The position numbers and the translations under genes were made by a program. A stretch of DNA of 64,000 nucleotides from Labia minor (Eukaryota > Arthropoda > Insecta > Dermaptera > Spongiphoridae), in the NCBI GenBank assembly GCA_963082975.1, contig OY720350.1, forward strand, positions 40,417,851 to 40,481,850, read 5' to 3'. Positions 23,556 to 36,240 of this stretch are shown piece by piece (positions within the stretch are counted from its first letter, which is position 1; each line of letters starts with the position of its first letter). The notes beneath the pieces are model-generated. The model was not told where the DNA came from, made no database searches, and was given only the letters and a program-made list of their open reading frames with translations.

Positions 23556-26500
23556 ATGAGCAGTTCCGAGGAGGTTTCATGGATTTCATGGTTCTGTGGT
23601 CTTCGAGGAAATGAATTCTTTTGTGAGGTAATTTTTTATTCAATTTAAAATATATATTTATATCTAGGAACTTAATTTATAATAATTAAAAATAATTTTA
23701 TGAACTATTGATTTCAAATAGGAAAAACTAATTTTTATTTAAAAAATTTTTGTTAATTTTTTTTTAAATGTATTTATATTTAGAAAGTGTTTAGAAAATT
23801 TAGATACAAGTTAATTTTATTTTTATTCTAATAATAGTATATAAAATTCCATAAGTATGGATTCATTAGTATAAAATAAAATAAAAATAATAAAGCTGTC
23901 AAAATAAAAAACTTATTATAATAATTAAACTATTCTTATTTTATATTAAAGTAGTTAAAATAAATATTACATTTTTTAATCAATTGATATTTTTATTTAA
24001 ATTAATATACCTACATTAATCTTATTACAATGCCAACGTCCATATTATTTGTTTTTACTTTAATATTAAACCTAGTTAAAAATATTCTTGAATACATATT
24101 TGTATAATTACTTGATAACAAATTTATATTAGAAAATACTCTATTGATGGAAAAAACCTTAAATAATATCATTTCTAATTAACATATTAATTTATTGCCT
24201 ATTAAAGAATAAAAAATATTTTTTAAGATTATTTTTGAAAGTTAAAATAACATTTTAAAACAATAATAATAATCTTATCAATTTATTAATTTTTAAGGTT
24301 GATGAAGATTATATCCAAGACAAATTTAACTTGACCGGTCTCAACGAACAGGTACCACATTATAGACAAGCTTTGGATATGATTCTAGATCTTGAACCAG
24401 GTAATATATATTTAAATATTTTTTGATATAAAATAAGATTACATTAAAGGAATAATTAAAATTCTTTCTAATTCATTTTTTAGATGATGAATTGGAAGAT
24501 AATCCAAATCAATCGGATCTTATTGAACAAGCTTCTGAGATGCTCTATGGGCTTATCCATGCTCGATATATTCTCACAAATCGAGGAATTGGACAAATGA
24601 TTGAAAAATATCAATCTGGCGATTTTGGCCATTGTCCTCGAGTTTACTGCGAAAGCCAACCAATGTTACCAATCGGTAAAACTATTGTAGTTTTTAATTT
24701 GTAATCTAAATTTGTTTCTCTTATATTTTTTACTATGAATTTCATTTAAATATTTTCCAAGAAACAAGATAAACTAGAATTTTTGTTATCAATTAATTTT
24801 TACTTAAAAAAAGCCTCCAAAAAACTAATAAGAAAATTTATTGTATTTAATATATTATATTTAAATTGATCATTTTACTTTATCGTTTTTATGTTTTATT
24901 TTTATCATTATATAATTATTATGATTAACTTTAATTTATTGAATATAATAATTATTTTAATGTAGGCCAACGACGGTGACTCACTTTCCCGTGGTCCCGG
25001 GTTCAAGTCCCGGGAATTAGTTTCTCTAGCTGGGGGTCTATTAGACGGAGTCAACCTAGTTTCCGGGATCAAAATTGGGAATCTACTTGATAAAAAGTAG
25101 CGCCTCCGCTTAAGAAAATAAAGGTAAAAGTTGATAGGACCCGTTCTACTCATCATAGAACATCTAATTTATATAGCAAACTTAATAGAAAAATAGGAAA
25201 GGCTTAAGAAAATATCTATCTTGAAAAATTTTGGCAGTAACATCATTCCTCCTCACACCGTTCCTATCCTAAACAACTTCAAATTCTTGTTCTTTCCTTA
25301 TTCTTTTTTTTTTCACTTTATAACTTAAAAAATTAATTTTTTTAATTAATATTGTATATTTTTAAGGTTTGTCTGATGTACCTGGAGAAGCAATGGTAAA
25401 ATCCTATTGTCCTAAATGTATGGATGTCTACACGCCAAAATCATCGAGACATCATCACACTGATGGAGCTTATTTTGGAACTGGGTTTCCTCAAATGTTA
25501 TTCATGGTTCACCCAGAATATCGTCCTAAAAGACCCGTTAATCAATTTGTTCCAAGGTATAATTTGTTATTAAATTTAGTTAATTGTTTTAAATAATATA
25601 AATTGTACATCTTCTTATATTAAAATCTCCTATTTAAATTTTCTATCATATAATTTTGATAGCTGTAACTTAAAACAGATTTAATTTACAAATAACAATG
25701 AAATCATAATTACCGACCGACGATAGTAAGGGAGGTATTGTTTTCACACCAAATTTCACATGTGGAGATTTTTACATATCTCCACGAATCATGCATTTTC
25801 TTAACAGAAAAAAGTATTTTTAGCATGATGTCTGTCCGTCCGTCCGTATAGATGTGTACAGCTTGACCGGCTCAACGAAATCATCTTTATTAAATTCAGT
25901 GGCGCAACCAGAGGGGGGGGGCGGTTAGGGTTAAAAAAAACCCCAGGAGAGAAAAAAATATAAATTGCTATATATTATGTACTGTATTACAAATAGAAAA
26001 GATAAAATATAATCCTTCTTTTTATTTGAAAAAAAAAATAATTCTTAAAGTATAACTTAGTGTATAATAAGTAAGTTTATTTTATTTTAAAAAAATTTTA
26101 ACAAAAATAAAAATTGCTTATTTTTTCGTACAGAATTAAATAGTATAAGAAATAAAAAATTATTTTATTATTTCTCCTAAATCATAAAAAACCAAAGACT
26201 TAATATAAGATTACTAGATGATTGTGAAATTTTCCAATTTGACTATTATTTAAATATAAAATAAATATAAATATTACTCAAATTCTAAATATTTTTTATT
26301 AATAATACATTAATTGCTAATTTCATAAAAATTATGAAGTGAAGACTATTTTTTTTCAAAATGGAAACGGGTAAAAATCCCTAAAGGAAAAAATCCCTAA
26401 AACCGAAAATCCCCAAAAGCTCATATTCATTTTTACCTAAACTTAATAATAAAGGAGTTATTTACAAAAAACTACTTTAAGATTTCGAAAGCTTTTCGTC

Positions 26501-27445
26501 TACCCGTAGTGGCAGGATATTTTGAAAGAAATCATGTAAAAATCCCTAAACGCAAATATCCCTAAAAGAATAAATCCCCAAATAAAAATATCGATGACTG
26601 AAAAAATCACTAAAAACAAATTAATTTTAATTGTCTCTCAGAAAATTAAATTACAAGGTGACACACACAGTAGCGTAACTAGGGGGGAGCAGGGGGGACA
26701 TGTCCCCGGGCGCCAAATTTAGGGGGCGCAAAATTAGGGAAGCCAATTTGGAACAAAAGAAGAATTAATATTTAAAGTTAAACTGTATTGTGTGTAAGTC
26801 AATAAATATTATTTATATGCTTATTAAAATCTGTTAAACCTGTTTCGTTATACGTCATTAATATTCTTTAAAAAAAATTAAATTATATATATATATAATA
26901 TATATATATACACGAAAGGGGGCGCTGATTTCTCAGTGAGGGGGGGGCATAGGAAGGTGGAGCGGCTAGTCAAATCCCCCCCCAGGATCAAATCCTGGTT
27001 GCGCCACTGTTAGTTTTTTCTTAAATTTAAAATTATATGACGTCATCCAGCCATTGATGACGTCACAGCCTATATTTATGTTATATCCCTATCTATTTTT
27101 TTATTACATTAATAGATATATTAAAATTATTTGAAATTGTTTCTGTAGCTGGAAATTAATTTACTTCAAATCGTCGGTCGGTTCAGACCTGGCCACAGGT
27201 TAACTTATTTTATATTTATTTTATGAAAAACTATAATTTGTGACTAATTTAAATAAAAGTCATAATAAATCTAAATTGTAACACAAGGCTTCCAAAAATT
27301 TCAATTTTTACAATTGTGTAATTTTATTTACAGATTATATGGCTTTAAAATTCATCCTCTCGCTTATCAAATTCAGCAGCAAGCGGCGCTAAACTTCAAA
27401 GCTCCACTACGCGCCACTATTTATAACAACGGAAAACGCAATTAA
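23556..27445 (+). CDS. CSNK2B: Casein kinase II regulatory subunit beta, five coding exons
   Basis: Coding exons 23556-23627, 24298-24400, 24484-24675, 25367-25556 and 27334-27445; introns GT-AG, phases close, 222 aa (human 215). The protein is the dimeric regulatory subunit of the CK2 Ser/Thr kinase and binds two catalytic alpha chains. It begins [18 protein letters not shown], identical to the human N-terminus. The acidic loop is LEPDDELEDN. The zinc finger cysteines sit at 109, 114 (HCPRVYC), 137 and 140 (YCPKC), all conserved. The alpha-binding C-terminal part includes [20 protein letters not shown]. The last 20 residues ([12 protein letters not shown] end) differ from vertebrates, as is usual between phyla. 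The ATG is only 4 bases after an acceptor, which implies an upstream 5' UTR exon. Introns 3 and 4 between coding exons carry a SINE-like piece and nested transposons. Confidence 0.98.
24963..25150 (+). mobile_element. tRNA-derived SINE candidate in a CK2 beta intron
   Basis: A perfect T-arm, CCCGGG-TTCAAGT-CCCGGG, contains a B box GGTTCAAGTCC (25000-25010) matching the consensus. The upstream A-box position (near 24963) is degenerate. A GC-richer, non-tRNA body follows to about 25150. Acceptor and anticodon stems do not close, so it is not a functional tRNA gene. No target duplication was found. Confidence 0.45.
25711..27207 (+). mobile_element. Family A element, copy 4, split by a hAT-like insertion
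   Basis: The 5' part (25711-25893, TACCGACCGACG) and 3' part (27010-27207, with both TGACGTCA palindromes and the hairpin end AACTTA) flank a GC-rich inserted element. The A sequence between CTCAACG and AAATCATC is deleted (roughly 255 bp against full copies). It lies wholly in the last CK2 beta intron. Confidence 0.8.
25897..27009. mobile_element. hAT-like element inserted in family A
   Basis: Inverted ends CAGTGGCGCAACCAG and CTGGTTGCGCCACTG are clear, but no matching 8-bp duplication is seen, so the superfamily is by resemblance. Inside, another similar end, CAGTAGCGTAACTAGGGGG, begins at 26668, suggesting a further truncated insertion. There is also a TA microsatellite (26885-26912) and clustered AAATCCCTAAA motifs (26372-26415, 26532-26620). 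No transposase. Confidence 0.65.
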
Positions 27446-27585
27446 TTAGAAATAACTTCTTAATTTAAATATATTTTTCCCACAAAAGAACTTCATGGCT
27501 ACAAAAATTTCATCAATCAATGAAAAATCTAAAATTATAAACATTTCATTTAATATTCCAATTAAATCAAGAAAAAAGAAAAGAA

Positions 27586-27591
27586 AATAAA
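27586..27591 (+). promoter_or_regulatory. Candidate polyadenylation signal of CK2 beta
   Basis: AATAAA about 140 bases after the stop codon. Chance occurrence is possible in this composition. Confidence 0.35.
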
Positions 27592-28979
27592 AAAATCCTT
27601 AAATGAAGGGATCTCACAATTAATGTTTCATTATTTTTTTTTCATTCAAATTTTATCATTATTGAACTAGATATTTATATAATTTAATTATATTGTGATA
27701 TCCATCATTTGTTTAAAAAAAAAATTAAAAAAAAAAAACCAAAATATTAAATAAAAATGAAAAAAATCCTTAGTTAAATCATCCAATTCTAATTTACTTA
27801 GTATTATTTAACCTTAATTATTAATTCCTCAACTTTCGAGTTAGTACCGATAGTAAATCTAAAATTGACTAAGACATTAATTTATCTACATTATATAAAT
27901 GAATTATCAAAATCAGAATTGTAGTATGTCATTACACCAAAAATCTTCATTCTAACACATAGAAATCAAATTTTGTAAAATAAAAAAATTAAACGAAAGC
28001 TACCAATTGTTAAAGAAATTTTTCCATGCATAAAATAAATATAATACTTTAAACATATATATAACTCGCGAAATAAAATGATGAATTTTAATTAAAATTT
28101 GAAGATTTACCGGTCTTTTTCATCATATTATCCAGAGATGATAAACATTTTATAATAAAACTATTTTCAATTGATTCACTTTATTTCAATAACAAAACAC
28201 TCATTTAACAATACTGATACTGTTAATAAACATTTATAGTAAAAAAAATTGATAAATGAGTCAAATATAACAGCGTAACATTGAAAATAATGCCTGGATT
28301 TAACTTGAAAATTATTAATAAAAAAATAATTTAAGATGAATCTCGTTTTGAAAGTTCCCAAATTGATCACTATTAATTTTAAAAGCCAACTTTAATAACT
28401 TATCTATCATTTTTATTTATTTTGTTTTCTCTTTATTAAAAGTGAATATTTGGGAACCTTTAGCTGAGATATACATTTAGGACTATTTCATGTAGTTGTA
28501 TTAAGAATGTTTTCGAAAAAAAGAAAATTTTATTTTTATTTTTTGTTTCCACTAGTTTCGTAAACATTCTTTCTATCACCTGTATGAAAATATTAATTAA
28601 ATATAAAATAAAAGTAAATAAACTTTTTTATTTATTTTATTATTTTTATTTATATTTGTTTTTTTTTACATATATTTTTTTACCGAAGAATTAAAAATAT
28701 ATGAGAAAAAGAAAAATTAACTAAACATAAAGTGAAAAATTAAAGATAAAAAAAAACAAGGTAATTTTCTTAATCATAAATGAAATGAAGAAAAAATAAA
28801 TTATATTTAATAATAAAATTAGAATTGAAATTGATAATCTGATTCCTTTATTTTCCTCTTATCATAATTTGAAGCACCATCATTCTATTTTAATGACAAC
28901 GATAACAATTAATAAAATGACTTTATGATGTATAATTGAATGGTCTTCTGAAGATCGGTGATCGATCAACTTTTGGATT

Positions 28980-28985
28980 TTTATT
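28980..28985 (-). promoter_or_regulatory. Candidate polyadenylation signal of SMG7
   Basis: AATAAA on the minus strand about 90 bases after the SMG7 stop. A closer AATAAA at 29063 seems too near. Confidence 0.3.
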
Positions 28986-29073
28986 CCTCTTTTTTTTCAA
29001 CCAACTTTCGGTTGACTACTTTCATAGAAATTCTGTTCTCGAAGCCCCATCGAGAGGATCATTTATTTTAGGT

Positions 29074-32000
29074 TCAGGTACCAGCTTCACGTTGTTGACG
29101 TTGTTGTTGAAGTAGACGCTCTAGAGGAGAAGGTCCCGGTCCGGACCATAATGACTGAAAACATTAAAATAAAATTTTTGTAATTTATTTAATTATTTTT
29201 TTTTATTACAGTTGAAAAAGGTTACCGACTTCTGCATTAGATCCCTATATAATCAGTATATTATAAAAACTTATATACACATGTTTTTTTAAAATTAAAT
29301 ATATTTATTCAATTGTTTAAAATCTAAAGTAAGACTAATAGTTTATTGAGTTTGTTAATATTAAAAAAAACTTATTTCAAAAATTACTTAAGTTGTATGT
29401 TCTTTAAATACTTGATGGAAATGACCTGTTTCTCATTGGTTAAAAACAAAATACCTGAGATGAAAATCCAGTTGAATTAAATGATGGTCCCAAGTCATTT
29501 TTCTGTTGATGAACTGTTGTATCATTAAACAATGAATAGGAAGCCATTGGTGGCCCTTTAGATAGTCCCGCTGACCATTCTGCAGAATCTTGGGTCCACC
29601 AAGAAACGCAGGACGATGAAAACTCGGGAGATTTAACTTCAGGCATCACTTCCAATTTCTTCTCCTCTAATGGGGATTTAACTTGAGTATTTGTTTCCTG
29701 CTTTTCTTGGACATTATACATTTGTGTTTTCCTAATTGTTTTCTAAAATAATAATAATTAAATTAATATATTTACTAGTATGAAAAATGAAAATTAAAAA
29801 GTGTAGTCTTACTTTGATATCATGTTTCACCAAAGTGGTTGGATGTTTTAGAAATTCTCCAACATTTGTTACTTGATTTATCGGATTAATCATTCTGCAA
29901 AAATAATAAAATATTCAGTTTTATTGAGGAAACATTTTACTAATATAAATATTACAACTGGCCAGAAAAGAATGCTAGTTATTAAATGATTTATATTTAT
30001 CAAAACTATAACAACAATAATCATATAATTTCAGCAAAAATTGATTTTTGATAATTATTATTAATTTATTAGACTTACTGATTTGTATTATTTATTTTAA
30101 TTGTATTCATTTGATTTTCTTGAGGCTGATTTTCCTTTTCCTCTTTTATCTGTTCAACATTTTCTATTTCTGTCTTGGATTGACTTTCATCTGATTCAGA
30201 TGCTTTCCGAGACGTTAATATAATTTTCGGATTGGTATCCTCCAAAATTGGATTCAATTGTTTTTCTTTGTCAATATTAAATGATTTAGCAATTTTATGA
30301 AAATGACGTTTGATTTCTAATCGAGGCGAATGAGTAAGAATGAGCAAAGGTGAGACATCTGGTTTGTCGATTTTCTCTTCTGATTTTGAAAAATTTGTAT
30401 CACGACTTGTTTGGTTTCTTATCGGATATCTTGGCTGATGATTGTGATGATGTTGATGCATCTTATTGTTATTAGTTGGCCGTATATAATTATTATGTTG
30501 ACGAGATTGATGATTATGTTCAGATGATGAATAATTTTTTTGGTGATGATGGTGATGGTGATGGTGATGATGGGGGGGATGATGATGATGATGATTATTT
30601 TGAATATGATGATTTGAATGGTTAAAATTTGACCTGATTTTATTAAATGAATTAAAATTATTATTTGATCGATGATAACCATCCTTTTTGTTTTTTGAAT
30701 AATTTTTTCGAATTGCGCCAGTTGAAGATGTAATTGGAATCGAATTTTTAAAATCAATTGAACTTTTTAATTCTTCAGCTGATGGAAGTTTTTTCGTAAT
30801 TCTTATAGGGATTGGCTTTTGAATGATTGTAGTTGTTGATGGTGTTGATGTTGGTGTTGGTGTTAAAGATGGCGTTTCTGCCTGTTTTCTTGATAAAACA
30901 CTAATATAAATTTTAAAAAAATATAAATACATTATTATATATACAAAATAATTTACAATATTAAACTATTAAAATGAAAATAATTTTAAAACCTTTTAAG
31001 TTTAAGAGGTATATATTCCTTAAGGCTGCTATCAATTTGTGCACCTTTAGCAAGAAGACCAGGTAATTGATCAATTCTTACAAACTTTCCTTTTTTAAGA
31101 ATGTCTTTTATTGTCATTATTGGTTCAAATAGAACACCACATGGATTTTCAATTGTAGGTGTCACACATCTACAAAAATGAAAAAATTATATATGAAAAT
31201 TTGAAAATATAGATTATCTCTTCGTCTCTCTCACTCTCTTTATATATATAAAAAGTTATATAATTATAGATAATTATTAAAAATAAATACCTTCTTATAA
31301 GAACCTTGTATGGCGCAACTTCTGCAAGCCAAATGCCTAATTCCAAAATTCGCATAGCACGTATTAATTGCCAGGTCTCTTTCCTTACTAAGTGTGTGCA
31401 CAATTCAAATCTTGATAAAAAAAATGATAAATATAATATAAATATATTCTTATTATTAATTCTTAAATAGTATTTCAAAAGCATATAAAACTTACTTTAA
31501 TTTAGAGAAAGCTTTTTCAAAAGGAATGCATCCTAAAAGCATTCGATCTTCTGGCAATGGAAAAGAATTATCTAAAATATAAATTAAAAGAATATCAACA
31601 ATCAATCCCAATAATATATATATATATATATATATCAAATGAGTATTTATATCTTACATATGTCTGGTTTATCTTGAGTCTTTTGAATAAAATATTGAAA
31701 TTTGTTTAATAAATTGGATAAAGCAGGCCACAAAGCTGGTCGTTTAATAAAAGCTGGGTCACATAACACTCGTGGATGTTCTCGAATCCATTCGAGAATT
31801 AATTTTGCTGAATTTGGAGATAGAATTAGAAATTAGCTTCAATTTTTGCTAGTTATTACATCAATAGTGAAAAAGAAGATTAGAAATGTAAATGTCCCAG
31901 ATATTATATTTTTAATATAAAAGAGTTTATTTATTAACTATAAATATTTATGAATTATTCATGAATCAATTAAAAAGAAAGAAATTTTATGATTTTTATA

Positions 32001-35000
32001 TTTTTTAGGGAAAACAAACTGTCTAATTTATATGCATTTCATGGAATGTATTGTTTCAGTTAATTGTTAGCAGATTTTCAACAAATAGCTTAAGTGGAAT
32101 ATAAAATCCTATGGTTCATAATTCAATTACAAGAGAATACCATAAATTATAAGTCTAAATATTAATTGTAAATAAAAGAATTCAAATCATGATATTCACA
32201 AACCTGGTGCTAATTCAGCGTAGGTAAATAAGGTCTCTACGGGTTGCTTGGAATGAACACGACATAGACAAGCAGCTAGGAGTGATGCCAAAAAGTTTAA
32301 TGCATCACTTTTAATTTTTTGATCCTCTTCAGTTAGCTCTAAGGAAACTCTCGAAATAGAATTTGGTTTATTCATTCTTGAATGTGTATTTTCAATTGAT
32401 TCGTTTGATTTTTTCAATGATAATAAATTGTCAATTGATTCTTCAGTATTCATTTGCATAGAGCCCTGAGAAATCACTTCAATAGCATTGATAGTGTTTG
32501 ACAGAATAGGTTTATTTGTAACTGGATATTCCTTTTTTACTTTGTTTACTAAATCTTCATAAGAACTCGTTTTTTTCAAAATTCTAGGTGAGAAAGTTAC
32601 AGTTGATTTAGTAGTTTTCGTTTTGGATGAGATTGTTAAATCTGATAATTGTCTTCTAAGGTTTGGAGGTTTAAGAATTGTTTTTAAAGGTATATCTGTA
32701 TTTTTTGAAACGTTCTCTGAAGTTATTTTCTTGTTTTGTAAATCGTTAGTCTCTTTGTCATGCATGTTCGTTTGTCTAAATTCTAATGAATGTTTCTTAC
32801 ATAATCCTTCAGAATCTAAAAAGTTTTCATCTTCATATTCATTACTTGTAGAATGTATATAGATTTCGCGTTCGGAAATTTTTGGTTCGGGTAGAGCTTC
32901 CAAATAGAGACTTGTTCTACCCAAAGTATAAAGAGTGATAATCACCATCTGCAAAATAAGAAGACAAATTATTAAAAACAAATAAATCCAAAGTAATATA
33001 ACCGGTCCGGAATTTATATATTATTAATAAATATTTTAAATTTAGTCTAGACAAGTAGTGTTTATAAAATTATTAATTTTAATACCATTTATTTAGCTCT
33101 AGATTTACAATAAAATTTTAAATTAAATTTAAAATAAAATAAAATAAATGAATTTTAAAAAATATATTACATTAGTAAAATTGACACTTTTCTATACTAG
33201 GTAAAATAAAATAAAATATTTCAGTTGCCGTTTGTTTTAGTGTGCACTTAATATTATTTTTTTATTTATCTAAAATTCGAGTCTTATATATTATTAATTA
33301 GTAAAAATAGACTACCTGTAAAATTTCATCATTTTTAAGTTTATTTTTTGATTTATGCATATGTCGGCCAACATAAAATGATAAAAGATGTAATAATTTT
33401 GAAGCTCGAGGCAAATCTTTTCGGAAATACATGAGAGCATGAGCTTTAATAAAATTAGCTCGAAATTCTTTAGTAGTTAAACACCGTGTTTCTGGGTCAT
33501 TACTATTCAAGTGATATAAAATTAATTAGTAAATTTATTATTTAATATATAATTTATGACTAATAATTACGGAAAAGTTGCTAAAGTTGATTTAAATGAT
33601 TTTTCCAAGTTGCTAATAGCGGCAGGGAAACGAATTGGAGCTGATATACTTCGAATATAATTGTAGATTGAATGGAAACTATCCTGCCTATTAGCAGTTA
33701 ATAAAGCAAGTTGATTAAATGGTTGACCGCTTTCAGAACAAAGTTCAACTGCATGCCTAAAAAATAAATCCATTAAAAAGATTATGATATTATTAATTAT
33801 ATAAATTTTCACTTACTTATAATGCATTTCTGCTTCTAAAGGTTGATTTCTATATCTTGCTAAATCGCCCATACGAATCAAAATCAGATGACAAAAATAT
33901 TTGCATGAACGTTGACTTGGAATCTTTGTGCGGGTAGAATTTACTTTTTTTTCAGGAAGAAGTGATGGAATCCGTCTGAAAGTAACAAAAATTTTAAATT
34001 TCACCTTGAAAAAATAAATTAATACTAATATATATATATATATGTATATTACCTAATAAAATTTAAATTTAAATTATATTCTTCAATAAATTCTTCTAGT
34101 AAAATTATATAGAAGCCATTTGCTGCATTTAAACAATATCCCAATTCAAATTGTTTTTGTTTTCTTTTAGGATTCTAAAATAAATTTAAAAAAAATTAAT
34201 TTTAATATAATATTTGATTAAGACGAATAATAAACTTAAAGAATATGATTACAATTTGTTCTTTTTATATTTTACCTTTTTGTCTTTAACAGCATTTTGC
34301 AATGGAGTGATGTAATGTTTAATTCCATAATTCCAAAGTTCTTGTTCTACTTTATGCTTGAATGCAAATTCCAAATCTTGTAAAATAATAGATCTCAACT
34401 TTAACTAAAATAAATATATAAAATAATATTAATGAAATAGTAATGAAATTTCAAAGAGATTAGGATAACCTAATGATAAATCATGATAACTTATTGTAAT
34501 TAATCTATTTTGAAATTATATAAGATATTAATTTACATTATTTAAATGGTTACTTATTAAAAGTTATTTATTAAATTTAATTATTTTAAACTTATGAATA
34601 TAGCAGAAATAATATGAATTAAAAACTATAGTAAAATCTGATTAAATTAAAAATAAATTGAATGCTTTAAATATTAAATACTCCTATTGAAATTGCTTTT
34701 ATTATATCCAAAGTTAAATATCAATAAATCTTTCATATGAGTTATAGATTTTAATAAACTAGATGATGATTAAATTAAATTAAATGATGGCAAAAAAATT
34801 TTTAATATACATATAAAGAAATTAATTATTAATATTTAAATTCAAATGAATTGAAATATAATAGAACTTAATGAAATATTTTATTTTATTTAAGGAACTA
34901 ATTTAAAAAGAAAACAAGTTTTATGTATGTATTCAATTGAATTAAAAATTAAGATATATATAAGATATTATGTATAGTTAAATACTCTACCTGTAATTTT

Positions 35001-35168
35001 ATTTGTAGTGGATAGGCTTCACCACTGGATAATATGTCTTTAATTTGTAATAACTTATTTTTGATATCCAAAGCATATCTAAAAATAATAATAATATAAA
35101 ATTTCCATTAATTTTTGTTATTTTATCATCCCATACCTTAGTTCACAATCAAGATTTGAAGACTCCAT
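29074..35168 (-). CDS. SMG7: SMG7-like nonsense-mediated mRNA decay factor (EST1C), 16 coding exons
   Basis: Coding exons (minus): 35168-35137, 35078-34991, 34404-34276, 34174-34053, 33975-33817, 33756-33571, 33502-33316, 32948-32204, 31807-31658, 31571-31496, 31410-31291, 31169-30993, 30900-30079, 29894-29813, 29742-29455, 29154-29074. All are GT-AG, phases close, 1147 aa (human about 1100). SMG7 binds phosphorylated UPF1 with SMG5 and recruits mRNA decay. The N-terminal 14-3-3-like TPR domain (about 1-290) shows KVEQELWNYGIKHYI and GDLARYRNQPLEAEMHYKHA, close to human KVEQDLWN..K and GDIARYRNQ. The lysine (69) and arginine (164 or 166) aligned with the phosphoserine-binding pair are kept. 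A helical domain continues to about 700. It is interrupted at about 325-510 by a polar insertion absent from human. The C-terminal 450 residues are low complexity with a His tract. SMG5 and SMG6 fit less well: no PIN domain. Confidence 0.93.
30540..30600 (-). repeat. CAT/CAC repeat coding a poly-histidine tract in SMG7
   Basis: The largest low-complexity exon of SMG7 contains two runs of histidine broken by two prolines, encoded by mixed CAT and CAC. It probably varies in length between individuals. Confidence 0.8.
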
Positions 35169-36114
35169 TGGACCAAGTCTTATGGCATCCTAATTAATCC
35201 TACAAACAAAATTAATATGAAAAAATATATTTTAAGAATTTTATATAAAAAAAGAGAAAATACCTTAAATATTTAACCTTTTTTCAGGTTAGGTTATAAT
35301 AGTTCATTGGTCCAATATGTTATATACAATAAATATTATTTTAACATTACTTGGATTATTTATAAAGTTTTTCATTATTTTAATCTGTATTATGTTATTT
35401 AAACACATATTTTAAATTAAGATTTTCATCTAATGTTAATTTTAAAGATTGGATCATATTTAATATCATATTTTATTTAAATTGAAATTAGCAACAAAAA
35501 CAAGCATTAATTATAAATAAAACATTTAATAAATTAAATAAGAAACTAAATATATAATTATGATTATGATTATTGTTATTTTATAAAAATTAAGCAAACT
35601 TAAATACGAAATTTTAAAATACAATAGATGTCAATTTATCAAGTGAAACTGATAAATTGGCTTATATGATAAGCGTTTGAAGGTGCTGCCTCTGGTGGTA
35701 AAATAAGATAACCAGAAATTTGGTAATTTTAAAAATCTATACATTTTAAAAATTTATGGAAAATACTCTTTTTTCACGTTAATCTAAACAATGTAGCAGG
35801 TTATTGTTTTATTATATACTTCTATTACGAGAAAATGAATAAAAAATCAAACTTAAAATTATGACGAAAAATTTGGGACTTACTTTTAAAGTTAAAAGAA
35901 GTTCTGTATGTTTTTACCTGCTTAAGACGAAATACAAGAAAAGTAAAATAAAAAATATTCTAAATTATAAAATACGTTATCATTTAAAAAGGATGAATAA
36001 CATTGAACAGGTAAATTTTTTAAATGTGATTTTCCATACATGAAATAGTGTGGAATAGAAATAGACGATATTACTTGGATTACTTATTATGCTAGCTAAA
36101 ATTGTTTGTTTGTA
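35169..36114. other. Region upstream of SMG7
   Basis: It should contain the SMG7 5' UTR and promoter. Nothing diagnostic is visible, only AT-rich sequence. Confidence 0.45.
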
Positions 36115-36240
36115 TTATTGAGGACCCCAGTTCAATTCATTTTAATCAGATTGTTACAATGATGCAACATTTAATAATTGTAATAAATAATTAAAGAATT
36201 GTATATTAATATTTTTTAAAGGGTCGAGTGGGAGCTCGCT
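36115..36240 (+). repeat. Family E repeat, copy 2
   Basis: Same phrase order as 5523-5650 (ATTGAGGACC, then AATTAAAGAATTGTATATTA). A palindrome CCGAGCC-GA-GGCTCGG follows shortly after, at about 36297-36312, but is not in copy 1. Confidence 0.55.

Larger units (their letters stand above)
27446..29073. other. Intergenic DNA between convergent CK2 beta and SMG7
   Basis: It holds the 3' UTRs of both genes. It is AT-rich with no element recognised. Confidence 0.55.

Noticed and set aside
24963-25035. Functional tRNA gene
   Set aside because: T-arm and B box are perfect, but the acceptor, D and anticodon arms do not fold and the A box is poor.
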